From: Lunularia cruciata
Taxonomy: Eukaryota; Streptophyta; Marchantiopsida; Lunulariales; Lunulariaceae
Direction: 5' to 3'
Assembly (NCBI GenBank): GCA_948567375.1
Contig: OX419762.1
Coordinates: forward strand, 21,444,727-21,508,726
DNA: 64,000 nucleotides
This document shows, piece after piece, positions 25,095 to 37,609 of this stretch. Position numbers and translations under genes: made by a program. The notes beneath the pieces were generated by a model. That model was not told where the DNA came from. It searched no databases and saw nothing but the letters and a program-made list of their open reading frames with translations. Each line of letters opens with the position of its first letter. Within the stretch, counting starts at the first letter, position 1.

Positions 25095-25234
25095 AACTTG
25101 CATTAAATACTCTGTCACATAATTTATGGGATATTAAAAAAAATTTAAGGAGTGTTCATTTATGAACTTGCACTAAATACTCCGTCACAAAATTTATGGG
25201 ATATTCAACAAAATTTAAGGGGTGTTCTTTATCA
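25095..25234. repeat. 70-bp subterminal tandem repeat of the Harbinger element
   Basis: AACTTGCATTAAATACTCTG at 25095 recurs at 25165 as AACTTGCACTAAATACTCCG and stays similar to the unit end (ATTTAAGGAGTGTTC and ATTTAAGGGGTGTTC). It sits about 100 bp inside the right terminal repeat, where transposase binding repeats are often found. Confidence 0.8.
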
Positions 25235-25302
25235 GCACCTCATCTCCTTGCAAAATCATCAAAAATAGTTACAAAGTTTGTTATTTATCCTGCATGCAAA
25301 CA

Positions 25303-25330
25303 CCTGTCAAAACTAATTTTTTAAACCCCC
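25303..25330 (-). repeat. Right terminal inverted repeat of the Harbinger element
   Basis: It ends AAACCCCC at 25330; its reverse complement matches the left end at 20243. Confidence 0.75.
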
Positions 25331-25348
25331 TATAGAGATAGACATACT

Positions 25349-26602
25349 AGTACCCCAACATTAAAACTTCGATTTACGGTACCCCAAAGCTTTACGTGGA
25401 TCCACGCGGCAACTGATTCTCTTAGTTGACAACGAACATGTTACTTGAAAGTCACAGTGTTCTTGTATGCAAATTGAGTACGCAGTTTTCCACACATGTG
25501 ATTTACGGTACTTAAACTGCGTGACTACAAAACGAACGCAGTTCGGGCCGAGCTCACCGGATGATTTCCACGGAAGTTCGGTTGAGCCTTCGGAGGAGTT
25601 CGTTGGAAGGTCAGAAATTTTGGGGGAATTCATCTCGAAGTTCAGGGCGAGCTCGCTAGATGCTCCCCGGATGTTCTGGCGAGCTTCAGGGAGTTCGTTG
25701 AATGCCGAGAAAATTCGTGATTGCTATGATAATCGACTTTCAGATGAGAGGAAATGAACGTCGTTTGATCAGGATCTATAGTCCACTAATCTGCTGAATC
25801 TCTTCGATGATAAAGGACGTTTGAGATTTCTTACATTCCTGACATAGAACACGAAAGTCCGGAGAACGTTTAAGGAAGAAACGTGGTAGTCCAGTCGATC
25901 AAACCTTTGACAGAAGAAAATTTGACCGTCACTTAATCATCATCCTTACTAACTCAATCAAAATCTGATATTTAGCTTTCTTTTATCCTCCTAGGACGCA
26001 CGAAGCGAAAATAGGCTCTAATCTGAACACAATCACGGACTTCGACTTTGTTTCCTGTTGCACGCCATTGTGGAAAAGACTCAATCCCATTCACTGTTAT
26101 GTAAAAGTAATCTTTGGAATATTATTTGTTAGCCGTGTCCACGTCCTCAGCGGCAATGTGGACAACAGAGAATTCAATTTAAGCGACTTCAATTCAACTC
26201 AACTCAAAACTATGAATTCATCTGCATGAAATTCTTCAATTCAATCTTCTTTCTGCCGTCCCAGTCCCGACGAAAAGCGCCACCGGGCTCTTCGTAGTAC
26301 CACATCGTTCATTACGCGTGCTAGGAATTAAGGGGGTTTAGCTTCTATTGTATCCCTTGTCACTCCTGCGTTTCTTCCTGCCCCTCGTCTCTCCCCTGCA
26401 TTTCGGTACCGAGCGATTGGTCGAGGAAGTGAAGATGGAGATAGCCGAGTACCAAAACTGCGATGATTTACACTGAATTGATTCCTCTGTATTACAGTGG
26501 ACATGATAAGAACAAAGTCTAGTTTCAGTGCCAACGCGGACTGACAAAGCCTACGTCAAGAGTTGGGGTACTATTTAGTCTTTGGCCAACTTAGGGTACC
26601 GT
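25349..26602. mobile_element. Small TIR-flanked element of unknown class
   Basis: The left end (AGTACCCCAACATTAAAACT, then ACGGTACCCCAAAGC and TTTACGTGG) aligns with the reverse complement of the right end (GGTACCCTAAGTTGGCCAAA, then ATAGTACCCCAACTC and TTGACGTAG) over roughly 55 bp. Between them is about 1.25 kb without recognisable transposase. It contains a tandem repeat (units starting 25541 and 25640) and one 96-codon ORF. No target-site duplication was found. It starts 18 bp from the Harbinger edge. Confidence 0.5.
25541..25738. repeat. 99-bp tandem duplication in a 96-codon ORF
   Basis: GTTCGGGCCGAGCTCACC at 25541 and GTTCAGGGCGAGCTCGCT at 25640 begin two similar units that both end GGGAGTTCGTTG-like. 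The pitch is a multiple of three, and the plus ORF 25467-25757 reads through both, giving two 33-residue repeats. Whether it is translated is unknown. Confidence 0.6.
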
Positions 26603-28680
26603 CCAAGCGAAGTCACGTTAAGAGTTGTCACTGTTAAGTCTATTTCTGTTGGATTTGAAGAAGAAAATTTGGGAGAACATACCAAATGTCTCAAGCTGCC
26701 ACTAAAACGCAAGTACGTACTCATGACGAGAGGGATCTCTCAATCATTTCTCAAAATGGGCGAGAAAGGAACGTGGCGGTGTGGCCCAATCCGCGCTGGT
26801 GATGAGTTGGGTGCAGTAATGGAACGACATACAACGCAACCAAAAGTAGTAGTGGTTCAAATAGGGTCTGCGGAGGTTTAACCTAGTTCGGTTCCCTGTT
26901 GGAAGGTAACAAACAAGACGTCTGGTAGTGTCAAGTATAGTATGACCGAACTGGAAGAAATGAACCCCACCAATGTCACTCCCACTAGGGAGAGCAGGGT
27001 TGTGAGAATCCTCTGTTGTCGGAACATGGATCTTCACTGCTGAAAAGTCTTCCACTTGACAATAGATCTCATTTCTTATAGAGGAGAGTTAAGCCGGCAA
27101 TCTTACGGAGCTGTTTCGGTCGTGTGAATAGGTGGAGTAACTTCTACCCAAATCAGTGTTGAACGTAGTGAAGGGATATTTGCAAGTCGTGTCGGAGGGT
27201 AAAAATTTGGATCGTGAAGATACAATATGTAAGTACAACAATATTTTGTCTCTGTTTTTGTCTTCTACGCCATCGACCCCGGGCAAGAACATCAGTAATA
27301 ACTGGACCCAAAGCAATGCACTTCACTTTGCTCGTTTTTTTTAATTGGAACGAAAGTCGTGGTTGCTCCAACTTCTATTGTGGACTACTACCCCAGCAGT
27401 AGTAGTTCAAGCAGAACATAAGGAACGGAATCCGGCACTAGAGAAATCCTATACGTGTTCATAAGAAAACAAAGCTTGGTGCATCCATCCAGCAGCAGCC
27501 CTGTGATTGAATATCGAGTCGAGCGGGGTTGACGAGTTCAGCACATACCACTGAAAGAGGAACTGTTTGGCTTTGGAGCTATGTATGTCTTCTGCCTCTT
27601 ACTGAAGGTGGAGATGATATCACCTAGTGGAGGTCGAGATGATAGATGAATCTATTCTTTCCAATCTCGTTCCCTATCAGGTCAAACGTGGCCATAATCA
27701 TAAAACAGAAACCCATTACAGTACAGTCTAGGACCGATCCTTACAACTCAAAACATCCACAACCACAACAACAACAACAAAGGAAAGTACCGGTAGTAGT
27801 ACTCTCTTGCTTACTGAACCAAGCAACCAAAGCACGGAGACGCTTTACCTCCCTCCGTGGGCGATGATTAAGAACGAGCGATTGCATGAATGAAAATAAT
27901 TGGGCCATTATCCCCGCTGGCCCAATGGTGATCAACATGCCTCAAGATGCTTCGATCACGACTGCAAATATGAAGGAAGATTCTTCTTTTACTATCGTAT
28001 CATCAAACTAGCACTCCCCTACTACAGTACACCACACTTACTTACTTAGTTTTGAAGTCAATGAACTCCTGTCCATGACGGGTCCATGGACAGGAGTTTA
28101 GGGTCAACGTAGAAGTAGCACGTAGTGAGTTTGTTGTGTAGATTAGATGGCAAGCTTGTACCTTTCCTGTTGTCTCTCAAACAAGGCCTGCTTGTGGTGG
28201 TATCCAGTCTAGTAGTAGTTGTTGTTGTTGTTGTTGTAGGACTACCACTACTGTACGTACGACCTTCAAGTCCAAAAGTGGGAGTTCTGTTGTCCAGTTT
28301 AGTGTAATTTAGTGTAGAATAGAAAACATTTTTTGCTGTTTGCATTTTCCTAGTTTGAGCTGATTTTAAGAGATGAGAACACGCCATATCTATGGACTAA
28401 CTATCTTCGACATGTTCATACCATGTTCATAACACATGTCACCGTTTAATAGTAATTAATCCTCCGTGTAGTTTTTGTTTCTCTTTTTCTCGGATTTGGG
28501 TCGTCTGGATTTTTTTTCTTGGAAAACGACAGAGTTTAATAAAGTAGCTAGGTAATAGGTTGATATATGTCAAATCAAGGACTTCGGTTTATGGATGTGG
28601 AAGTTGCAGCTATGCATTCAAAAGTTTAAAGTCATTCAGGGGAGATGAAGATTATGATGTTTTGATTCAAAGGTAGATAA
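26603..28680. other. Single-copy-looking DNA without a supported gene
   Basis: Base composition resembles the DUF760 region. An ORF at 26582-26881 and several others have no similarity I recognise. Short CAA repeats (about 27765-27782) and GTT repeats (about 28209-28236) are present. Confidence 0.4.
28064..28098. repeat. Perfect 14-bp inverted repeat (hairpin)
   Basis: AACTCCTGTCCATG at 28064-28077 and CATGGACAGGAGTT at 28085-28098 are exact reverse complements separated by 7 nt. No gene lies close enough to call it a terminator. Confidence 0.85.
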
Positions 28681-29006
28681 AGAGTGTGATATCTATTGAT
28701 TCAAAATTATAGAGCCAATGACAGTCGTTACAGAAGAGGGTATATATGGATTCTAAATTAAAGTTTGTTTAAGTAGTTCAAGGATGTGATATCTATAGAT
28801 CCAAAATGTGAAGAGTGTGATATTACGTAGATTCAAAAGAATTTAATTAGTTAAGGCAGTTGAAATGTGTGGTATTTACAAAATCAAAGGCTCATAGTAT
28901 ATAAACATAATTGAAGAGCGTAAATTCTATATATTCAAAGTTTAGAGTTGGTCGTGGTAGTTGAAGATAGTAGTGATCCTTATACATATGGAGTCAAATC
29001 TATTAA
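28681..29006. repeat. Diffuse direct repeats, AT-rich
   Basis: The phrase GTGTGATATCTATTGATTCA and variants (GATATCTATAGATCC, GATATTACGTAGATTC) recur at irregular spacing between about 28680 and 28870. No coding sequence. Confidence 0.4.
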
Positions 29007-29390
29007 TTTTTAGAAATTTTTTGGGATTAAGATTCAAGGATAGTAGATTAAGGGCCTAAAATGTGACCTTTAAGGACTTGAATTTATATATTTTTATCCC
29101 TAGTTCAAGATGAAAGGTCTTGATGAAAGGATTTTGAGGCCAAAATCATGAAGTGTCATTAAGATAAACTTTCAATTTGAAGGTTTAGGATTTAGAATAC
29201 TTTTTAGAAAAAGTTTTGGGATTAAGATTCAAGGATAGTAGATCAAGGGACTAAAATATGACCTTTAAGGACTTGAATTAATACTTGTTTATCCCTAGTT
29301 CAGGAAAGGTCTTGATGAAAGTATTTTGAGGCCAAAATCATGAAGTATCATTAAGATAAACTTTCAATTTGAGGGTTTAGGATTAGGAGC
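29007..29390. repeat. 195-bp tandem duplication
   Basis: GGGATTAAGATTCAAGGATA at 29023 recurs at 29218, and the rest of the unit (GACCTTTAAGGACTTGAATT, GAGGCCAAAATCATGAAGT, AAGATAAACTTTCAATTTGA) is shared with few changes. Confidence 0.9.
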
Positions 29391-32300
29391 TATGCTATGG
29401 GAACAAAAGATAGCATATTTGGGGTTCTAAATCCATGAAATGTGGTTGATGGGAGTGTAAATGAGGCTAAAATGTCCAAAGATAAAAAGTGTAACCTATG
29501 GATTTGGATTTAAATTTACTTAAGAGTTATATGTTTGAGATTTGTACAAAATCAAAACTACAATTATTATTAATGGATTTGTTCATATCCAAAACTCTAA
29601 CTAAATTTTGGATTGTAATTTAACAACTAATTTTAGGTATGTTGATGGATAGAAATTTCCAAATCCACTACATAGTTTGAATGATGTGTAAACATAGTTG
29701 GTATATCATATTGTCTAATGGTCAAGTTAATTGGATGTGGTAATTTTTGTGCTCACTATACCGAGTCTATGAGAAATAAAAACAAATGCTTGATCTTTCA
29801 TTTAGGCTTGTAGTTTTGAAATCTTATTCCAAGATAGATTTGAGCTACATGATGTTCAATTTACCAACTATTTATCTACAATTAGACGAAGTTCCAGAGA
29901 AACACTAATTGCTTAGGTTTTTCTCACATAATTTAAATAATCTTATGTCAACCCTCATGAAAGAACTTTTCATGAGTGTTGTTAAGTCAGGTTTTCTAAT
30001 AAGCTATCTTCACCAAGCAAAATCTTAATTTGGAACATAGATTTATGTAATTTGTCTTTGATATCTCAACCATACAAAATGTTGGTGATTATGGACTTAG
30101 AACTAGATAGCTCATCCAATGATTGTTTGCACCAAAATAGAAAGTTGCATAAATATTATGGCTTCAAGTTTTTTATGGAGTATGATTTCCATTTCCAACC
30201 CTAAGGACCAATTGATTATTTTATGCAAGCTAAAATTATGATTACAATTTATGTAAAAGCACATTGAATTCATAGATATGATAGGATAACATGTAATAAA
30301 AAATCAATTGAGTAGAAGTAATCTATAAGCATGTAAAGATCTTATGACAGAATTTTATAAAGGTGTGGCTGCTTGATTCACCTTCTTTCTTTATTATATC
30401 TTTATACTCATTACGGAGAAGTTAATAAAGAGTAGCTAGTAACAATTTCTATCAAGCTATCCCTATTTCTTGGATATAATGTACTAAAGACTACCAAGAT
30501 AAAGAAGTGGAGAACATCTTTGTTACTTCATGAAAGATGACACTTCATGTTGTTTGAAGTATCATCAGAACAAACAATTGTATCATAGATTAAATAGTGC
30601 ACTTTGTGGAGGTTTACAAGAAAAATAAAACAAAGAAAGATTAGATATTTTTGGATTTTTTAAAATTGTAGTATAGTTTTGTTGAATTGCAATATATCAG
30701 AGTTATTTATGAAGTGTATATTGAATCTCTAGCATACTATATTCACAACTTAAATGATTAATTGAGAATGTAGTGAGTAATAAAACTCACCAAATTTAAA
30801 TATTTATTAATTTATCTAAATATTTTTAAAAGGGAAATAAATATTTTAATCAACATTAGAAAACTTGATCTATTGTAAAATGTACTAATTAGAATTTATA
30901 AGGAAGAAGAGGTGAAGAAGTAAAAAATAAAAAATGTTTAACTTCATTTATTTAGGGTTTAGGGTTTAAAACATCAAGGAAGGAAATGGAGCTACTTACT
31001 TGAAAGGGATAAAAGAAGAAGAAACACTCCAATAGAATAGAAACATATGTATTTTTATATGAAGGAGATTATGCTAAGAAAAAGTGCTAGTTGTAGGTAT
31101 TGGGTTCATTGCAATTGAAAAATTCTAAAAAGAAGTGCAAGCTTAAGAGAAATCAAAGAAGAAAATTAATAAAAAAATTGCTATCAATGTAAAGTTCCCA
31201 TTTTTACATATTTTACTTGGATGTTGCATATATTATGTACCTTTAAAAATATAATTATTGCTTATTATAGTAGTGTATGGAACTATCTTAGTGTTGTAGT
31301 CCTTGTCCCTGAACTGTCTTTGGGAACAAACTATGGGTATGACGTGCAAGGACAAGGATGAGGGAGAGAATTGCCTTTGTGGATGAGGATGTCGCATGTA
31401 CACATAATGTCTTACAAGTTCTTTCTAACCCATGCATGATGCGAGGGACTTACCTAGTATACAATTATATTGTGTAGCAGTCACTAGAATATGACTATAA
31501 TGAAGTAGTCCCAATTATAGTTTTGGAGTCCAATTTTGTAATATTTTCCAAGTTAATAAAGGGAGGCTATTCAATTGAGTTGATTCTTTTGCATTGCAAA
31601 TTCATTGCAAATTTAGAATTCATATTTGTAATAGAGTTGAGTAATTGAATTGAGTGTTTGTAACCATTAGTGTGATCATATTTCGTGAAAGGAAGACATT
31701 GAATATAAAAGCTTCAGTGCATTCAAAGTCTATATTTATAATTGAAGTGAATCTATAAATTAATAGATGTTCATTATTAGATTTTTAGTCCATATATATA
31801 GATGTTATCCCATTCAGTAACAAGTAAATATAAAAGAAATCCATTTAAGCTTAATTGTTGATACAAGGCCTTATTCATAGTTTATTTTGGTGCACAAAAT
31901 AATTAGGGTTTAGAATAAGCCTATGTGGTCTATTCAAAAACCATCAAGGTAAAGACAATGGAATTATATTTTTTTATTCAAAACCCATCAACTAGAGGGA
32001 TATCACTTAGACAAAGAGAAGTACCAACGAAATTAAGTAGATGTAATCTTGGCCAAAAGAGATTATCTATATATTAGCCATGAAACATTTATTTATTTGG
32101 AATCCAAATCTAGAAATAGAGAAACATTAACATATACAAGAGTTTTGAAAAAATAATTCTTGAAGTTTAGAATCGTGAAGTTCAAATCCATAAACAAAGA
32201 AAATTGATACATATCAAATTATTTTAAGTAAATTGTACAAATAAAATCTAATTTTATTTATAATGAATAAGTTATAAAATTTATTTGAGTGTCTATAATT

Positions 32301-33190
32301 TTTTTAATAAATATCATGTGGAAACTATCAATAATCATAAATAACACTTATAAAACTGCTTAGCAGAAAGAGAAAATATCATCCCAACAAGTTATATACT
32401 TTCATTTTTACCTTCTCTGATTAGCTTCACATGGTATGGATAGTTCTCCTGAAGTTCTGTAGCTAGAATAGCTAGGATAGCTAGAAGGGATTTGAAATTT
32501 GATGTGGTAAGCAACAAATATGAACATATAGAAAAACAAAAAATATGAACACCAAGAGAAACAAGATTAATACATAGAGGATAGCTTAAACATAATTAAA
32601 GTTGATATGATGGGTTTTTTTATAAAAAAGGTTTGTTTGACTGTTTATTACTCTTTAGAAAATATTTATACTATTGATCAATGATAAACTTGTGTAGACA
32701 TAAAAACTAGGATGTCTCATCCTAGTGAGCTATTTTCCTTTATTTATGTCTTCTTTATGTTGCTTTATTGGGCATAGACTGTTCTTTAGATAGATAAGTT
32801 ATCATCTGTTTTTTCATTCTAGAATGAAATTGACTGTTACTACTATGCTTTTGTCCGGATTTGCTTATAGAAGTTGAGGTGAGTAAGAAAACATATTTTC
32901 AAGTACTTCTTCATGTACTTGTTTGGGTACATTCTTTTCCAAAGAGCTAACATCTACTCCTTAAACCCAAGTGGTCAAGATTAAGACTTCTTTTACTTGA
33001 TTATATAATAATAAAAGCTGATTAATTCCCCTAGCAAGATATCTAACATAACCTCTTTTTGATGTGCTTTGATGCTTATGCTTATGAGATTTTATTAAGA
33101 AGAAGCCTTTATTTCTTCAAAAGTGTGATACCTTACAACCTCCAAGAATAAAAAAGGTTTCCTCTTATCACTACTATTGGGGCTCAACAC
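29391..33190. other. AT-rich decayed DNA, no gene seen
   Basis: No ORF reaches 60 codons here. The only short features noted are two TTTAGGG units at 30951-30964 and the run of small direct repeats at the left edge. It is probably very old transposon sequence. Confidence 0.5.
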
Positions 33191-33264
33191 CATTTTACCA
33201 ACCTCTTTTTTTGTTGTACGGCTTGATGGGGTCTTCCATCCTACTTCTTTTCACATGCGATTGC
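33191..33264 (-). repeat. Dispersed short repeat, copy 3 (reverse)
   Basis: Reverse-complemented it reads GCAATCGCATGTGAAAAGAA, TAGGATGGAAGACCCCATCA and AGCCGTACAA. It differs from copy 2 mainly by transitions, as at GCGACCGCGT versus GCAATCGCAT. Confidence 0.75.
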
Positions 33265-35379
33265 ATTCCTTCATCAATAAAAAAGATTCCAACTGATCTA
33301 TCTTTGGCATCTTAAGCCAAGTAGCCAAAGGATCTAAAACAATCAGGTTGGAAATCAATACTGAAAAGAAATGAAATATAACTTAAAAATCTTGTCAATT
33401 ATAGGAATTAGGTGCAATTTGGTTATTAGTGATTAGAGCAAAAGGAGACAAAGAATTAGACAAAAAAATTAAAGTGGAGTCAATAGTTCCATAAAGGAGA
33501 TTGAGATACAAACAAGAGAAGAAAAAACTTTGGAGAATGTGAAAACTAAAGAGCATATTATCAAGAAATTTCTATGTATTATGTGTGGTTTGATGAAGAA
33601 TATTCTTTAACCTAGACATGACCAAAATGGTGATATATATATCATTGAGTTTATATGGGTTTTGGTGGTGATACACATTGTACACATTCTAAAACAAAAT
33701 CTGTGTCAAAATCTAATTCTATTGATTGAGCAAAGTTTCACCAACAGATTATGCCATACAAAGAGTACAAGTTTCTAGCCATAAACCCACACAAGTCCTC
33801 TTAGAGTAACATGCATCCAAATCTTATTAAAAAAGAGGCAAATCATCATCTAAAATTTCCAAGAATTAGCAGATATGGGAGTCTATATTTGTTCAAAACC
33901 ATAAAAAAATAAGTCCTTTAGAAAATATGCCAATAATTAGCTAGGAAAAATGGCTAAAATATCTCCTTGCTTTTACTCTTAGAATAGATTTGGATTTTAT
34001 TATTGTAATTCATATAAATTATCAATTTTGGAGACACATATCCACATCCAAGGAGAACAATTATTTCTTCTTGAAAAGACTTGAAGTCTATATTTCTTAG
34101 ATCCATCAATTTTATTCATATATTTCTAAATAGATATATTATATTATGAAAAATTAAAAACGATATTTTTTTAATGGTTGGTAAGTGTGTGCATAAATAT
34201 TTCCTCAAATAAAGTAATCAACTAGGGAATCTTATTAGCATTGCATCTACATAAGAATTTGAAGGAGCAAGTTTTCATTTGTGTGTCAATCTCACTCCTT
34301 GGCACTTGAAGATTGTAGAGTGCATCTAATCTACCATGATCTTTTTGTATGAAATTCTTTACTTCTATTTGAGATCTACACTTTATGTTTATAACAAATT
34401 AAAAGATAGTTTCTCAAATAAAATTTTATGGAAAATTGTAATTGTAAGTCCAATGCAAAAGCAAAATACATTGATTACAATTGACAATTAGGTATGTTAT
34501 AAACAAGATTTCACTTCAAGCTAGGTTGCATTCAATAGGCATTGGTACTTGAGTGTATATTAATAAAGATTTGTGTGATTATTTTCATGGATTAGACTAT
34601 AATACAACGTTTTTAGATATATTCACCTAATGCAGAGAAAATACATAAATATTGATATATTAATACATCAATGTTAAAAAATAAAAGAAGAGGTGGAAAT
34701 TACCAAATTGAAGAGCAATTGATGCACAAAGTAGTCTTTTCTTGAAATCATCAACACTACATGAAACTAGATACACAACAAGAGGTGCAATTTGAGGAGT
34801 AAAAGAGGTTATTTCTAAAGAAGAAAATGTGTTAAAGAAGCAAATCAAAGCAACCTTATGTACTAGATCTCATTTCATCCAAGCTAGAATCTAGAATCAT
34901 ATATAGGTTTTTAGTGTATAAAATCACCATTCCACTACTACAAGAGGAATTTGAAATCCCATGGAAAAAAGCAAGCCAATGAGTCATTTTGGCACACACA
35001 AATGAGTCTTCAAAATGAACTCCAAAGGCAAGATTTCTCTGAGGTTGCCTTCTTTTCTTTATATATTGAAAAGCTAATATAAGAGTAAATCATTATCAAT
35101 CATTAATGATATGGTATATAAGACAAACCTAACTAAATTTCTAATCAAATACATCATCTATAAGTCTTTATCAACTATTCTTACTTTGCTCACAATTTAC
35201 TTCTCTTAGAAGTCTACAATAAGTTTACCTTAACAGCTACACCCATAAGTTTTCACCACCTCCTCTAATAGCCAATAACCTGAGGTAGACGAGAGCTTTA
35301 ACTTAGTTCTGACTGATGGTTATAAATCTCTCCTATTTAAGTCCCAACATCCTTTTATATGAAGATCCAAACTCTACAA
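33265..35379. other. AT-rich DNA, no gene seen
   Basis: One 62-codon minus ORF (34660-34848) without similarity; nothing else. Confidence 0.45.
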
Positions 35380-36871
35380 CTAGTAAGGGTAAATTAGGGT
35401 AATGAGTTGAAAGTTCTTATGTTGCTTCATCAAATGAATGTCCTTTCTATTGGACCGAGTACGTAATCTGTTAGTGGTGATGATTGTGTATAAAATTATT
35501 GAAGGTTTGTTTGACCTAAATTCCCATAGTCTTCCTTCAATTGAGGCAACAGTTTGAATCATAGATGTTATTAAAGTTTACAAGTTGCAAGAGTAAAATC
35601 TGAAATATATTTAAAGCCCAAAAGACCTAAAGAGTCAAAAGGCTGGAAAATAGAAAAAGAAAGACATGAACATGTGAATATCTAACCAATTTGTAATACT
35701 ATTGGTCCCATGTAAACTAATCTTTGTCATATGCTTCCCAAAAGCTAAAGCCTTTATTTCCAATATGGTAGAAATGATTCTAATTAAGTAGAAAGTACTT
35801 AATTCTAATCTCCTCAGAAGAAGAGCACTCAAGAAAACTTGATGTTCATCTTTAACCATACTCATGGAGTATAATGTGCAAATTCAAGTCCATCTTCTAC
35901 AACAAGTCTAGGAGACCTTGTTTGTATTGAGAAATAATTCATCTAAGTGAGGTAGGCATATTAACCAAAAAAAAATTTGTTCATAAGATATCAACCAAAT
36001 TCACAAACTATTGATAGAACAACATAATATTTTGTGATTAGGTTGTGACTTGGTATTAGGTTCATGCCATGAAGATTGTAAGAACTGTTTCTTATCATTG
36101 ATGTAGAGTTATAGGTTTCAACTTCTAATGTTGTTTAATAACATTTCACTTTGTACCCAAGGTAATGACATTTGTATATCAACCAATGGATTATATATCA
36201 CAAAAAGCTGGCAAGTTAGGCTGTCATGCTCCTTGGACTTGATCCTAGAAACATAGATGAGAAATAAAAATAAATCTTAAGCTTCACAATGCAAAAAGCC
36301 TTTCTTGGTAAGAAAAAGTATATAAGAAGTTTGGTTCTTCATATGAAGTTCATCATTGAGGAAATTATTTCAACCTTCCTAATCTTTTGCCACCAAGTCT
36401 TGCCAAACTCTAAACTTAAATCCCATATAGAATCATTGGCTATACAAGTGATTCAAATAACACCTTCAACCCCTTATGTAATGAGATGAGCATCTCTATG
36501 TCAAATATGAGTAAATACAAAGCTCTAAAACCTACACATACTCTTTTCTAGTTGCAAGTAGACCAACTATAATCATAAGAGAACCAATCTCCATGTACTT
36601 ATAACTAGATACTTGTTGTTAAGGCTTGCTATCAAATTAGAAGGGTAAGACATCCTTAGAATCCACCATAATCATTAGACTTATCAAGGTTGACCTCCAT
36701 CTTGGTCTTGTTGCAAAAGATAAGAAGAGAATCCAATAAATTTTGTAAGTAATGTGGATTCTCAAAGTGTAAAAGATAATTACATGCATAAAAATTTGCA
36801 TGTATCATCAAAGAACCAACTTGCACACCTATAGAAATTGTGTAGTGCTTACCTTTTTGCAAAATTTTCAA
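35380..36871 (-). pseudogene. LINE reverse transcriptase remnant
   Basis: The minus-strand ORF 36871-36656 encodes ENPHYLQNLLDSLLIFCNKT followed by KMEVNLDKS, which matches the region after the YADD box in plant LINE reverse transcriptases. Continuing downward in other frames, KVLFESLVQPMILYGI and a SLARLGG-like block correspond to the LINE thumb region, and a possible tail reaches about 35380 (LRTRSNRKD). The YADD box itself is not preserved (the corresponding stretch reads NFYACNYLLHF). Many stops and frameshifts; the 5' part of the element is not found. Confidence 0.6.
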
Positions 36872-37609
36872 GTTTATTTATTTTTACTTCTTTTTGATGA
36901 AGATAGAGCAAGTTATTTTCATGTTTAGGGTAGAAAACCCCTTGTATGTGTATCATTTAGATTCATCTATGTACCTACTTGGATAAAAAGAATAAATTCC
37001 TGTTCAATGCAAAGGTTTGGGTATAAAGAAGTCAAATTTGAAGGAGGTTGGAACCAAAAAATAGGTATAAAGAATCTTTAGAGCCAAAGATCTTTGAAAC
37101 CAAAGACCATACAAAAATTACCATATTTTTGCCACTAAGTTAAAGAATTGCCACCAAGGACCATTGGCTCTCCACCAAAGAATTTTTATGTGTGGATAGT
37201 GACTTTCCAACCACTAAGGACTAATGACTGAAGAATAAGAACTATAAAATCAAGTCCTCTCCATATAAGATCTCACTTTCTACCAAGAATCTTCAATGTT
37301 TAATCCAAAGTGGGAAAATTTAATCTTAATTCTTTGTAGTTGTGAGTTCTTATTAGTGTGATCTTCCAAGTAAGCATTCTAAGTTAGACAATTCCTTGAT
37401 AGGAAACATTGGTGAAGATTGTGAAGATAATGAGAAAGATCATCTAGCTACCACTACCCAATGATGAACAGGTGTGCAATGCATTGTTAGGAGTGAGTTG
37501 CTCCAATGCAAAAACTTGATTATTTTGCTATGGAATTGGGAGTTCAGTTCACCTAAAATCATGCAAGAGAAAATAAGAATGAAAGAGAGAGTAATAAGAG
37601 ATATTTAAG
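36872..37609. other. AT-rich DNA, no gene seen
   Basis: It lies between the LINE remnant and copy B of the coiled-coil family; it may contain the 5' non-coding part of copy B. Confidence 0.35.

Larger units (their letters stand above)
20243..25330 (+). mobile_element. PIF/Harbinger DNA transposon, full length but dead
   Basis: It is bounded by inverted ends: left GGGGGTTTCAGAAATAGTTT, and right, reverse-complemented, GGGGGTTTAAAAAATTAGTT. Inside are a Harbinger-type transposase (plus strand, 20853-22190) and a second ORF on the minus strand (25032 down to about 23515). PIF/Harbinger elements typically encode a DDE transposase plus a Myb/SANT-like DNA-binding partner, and this layout of about 5.1 kb fits. 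The flanking triplets are TTA on the left and TAT on the right; the expected 3-bp TTA/TAA duplication is therefore not intact, or an edge is off by a base. Internal tandem repeats lie at 22917-23230 and 25095-25234. Confidence 0.8.

Noticed and set aside
25095-25234. Possible CRISPR-like repeat pair
   Set aside because: Two long adjacent units without spacers in plant DNA; a tandem repeat.
30951-30964. Telomere-like TTTAGGG repeats
   Set aside because: Only two units, in AT-rich transposon DNA; not an interstitial telomere array.
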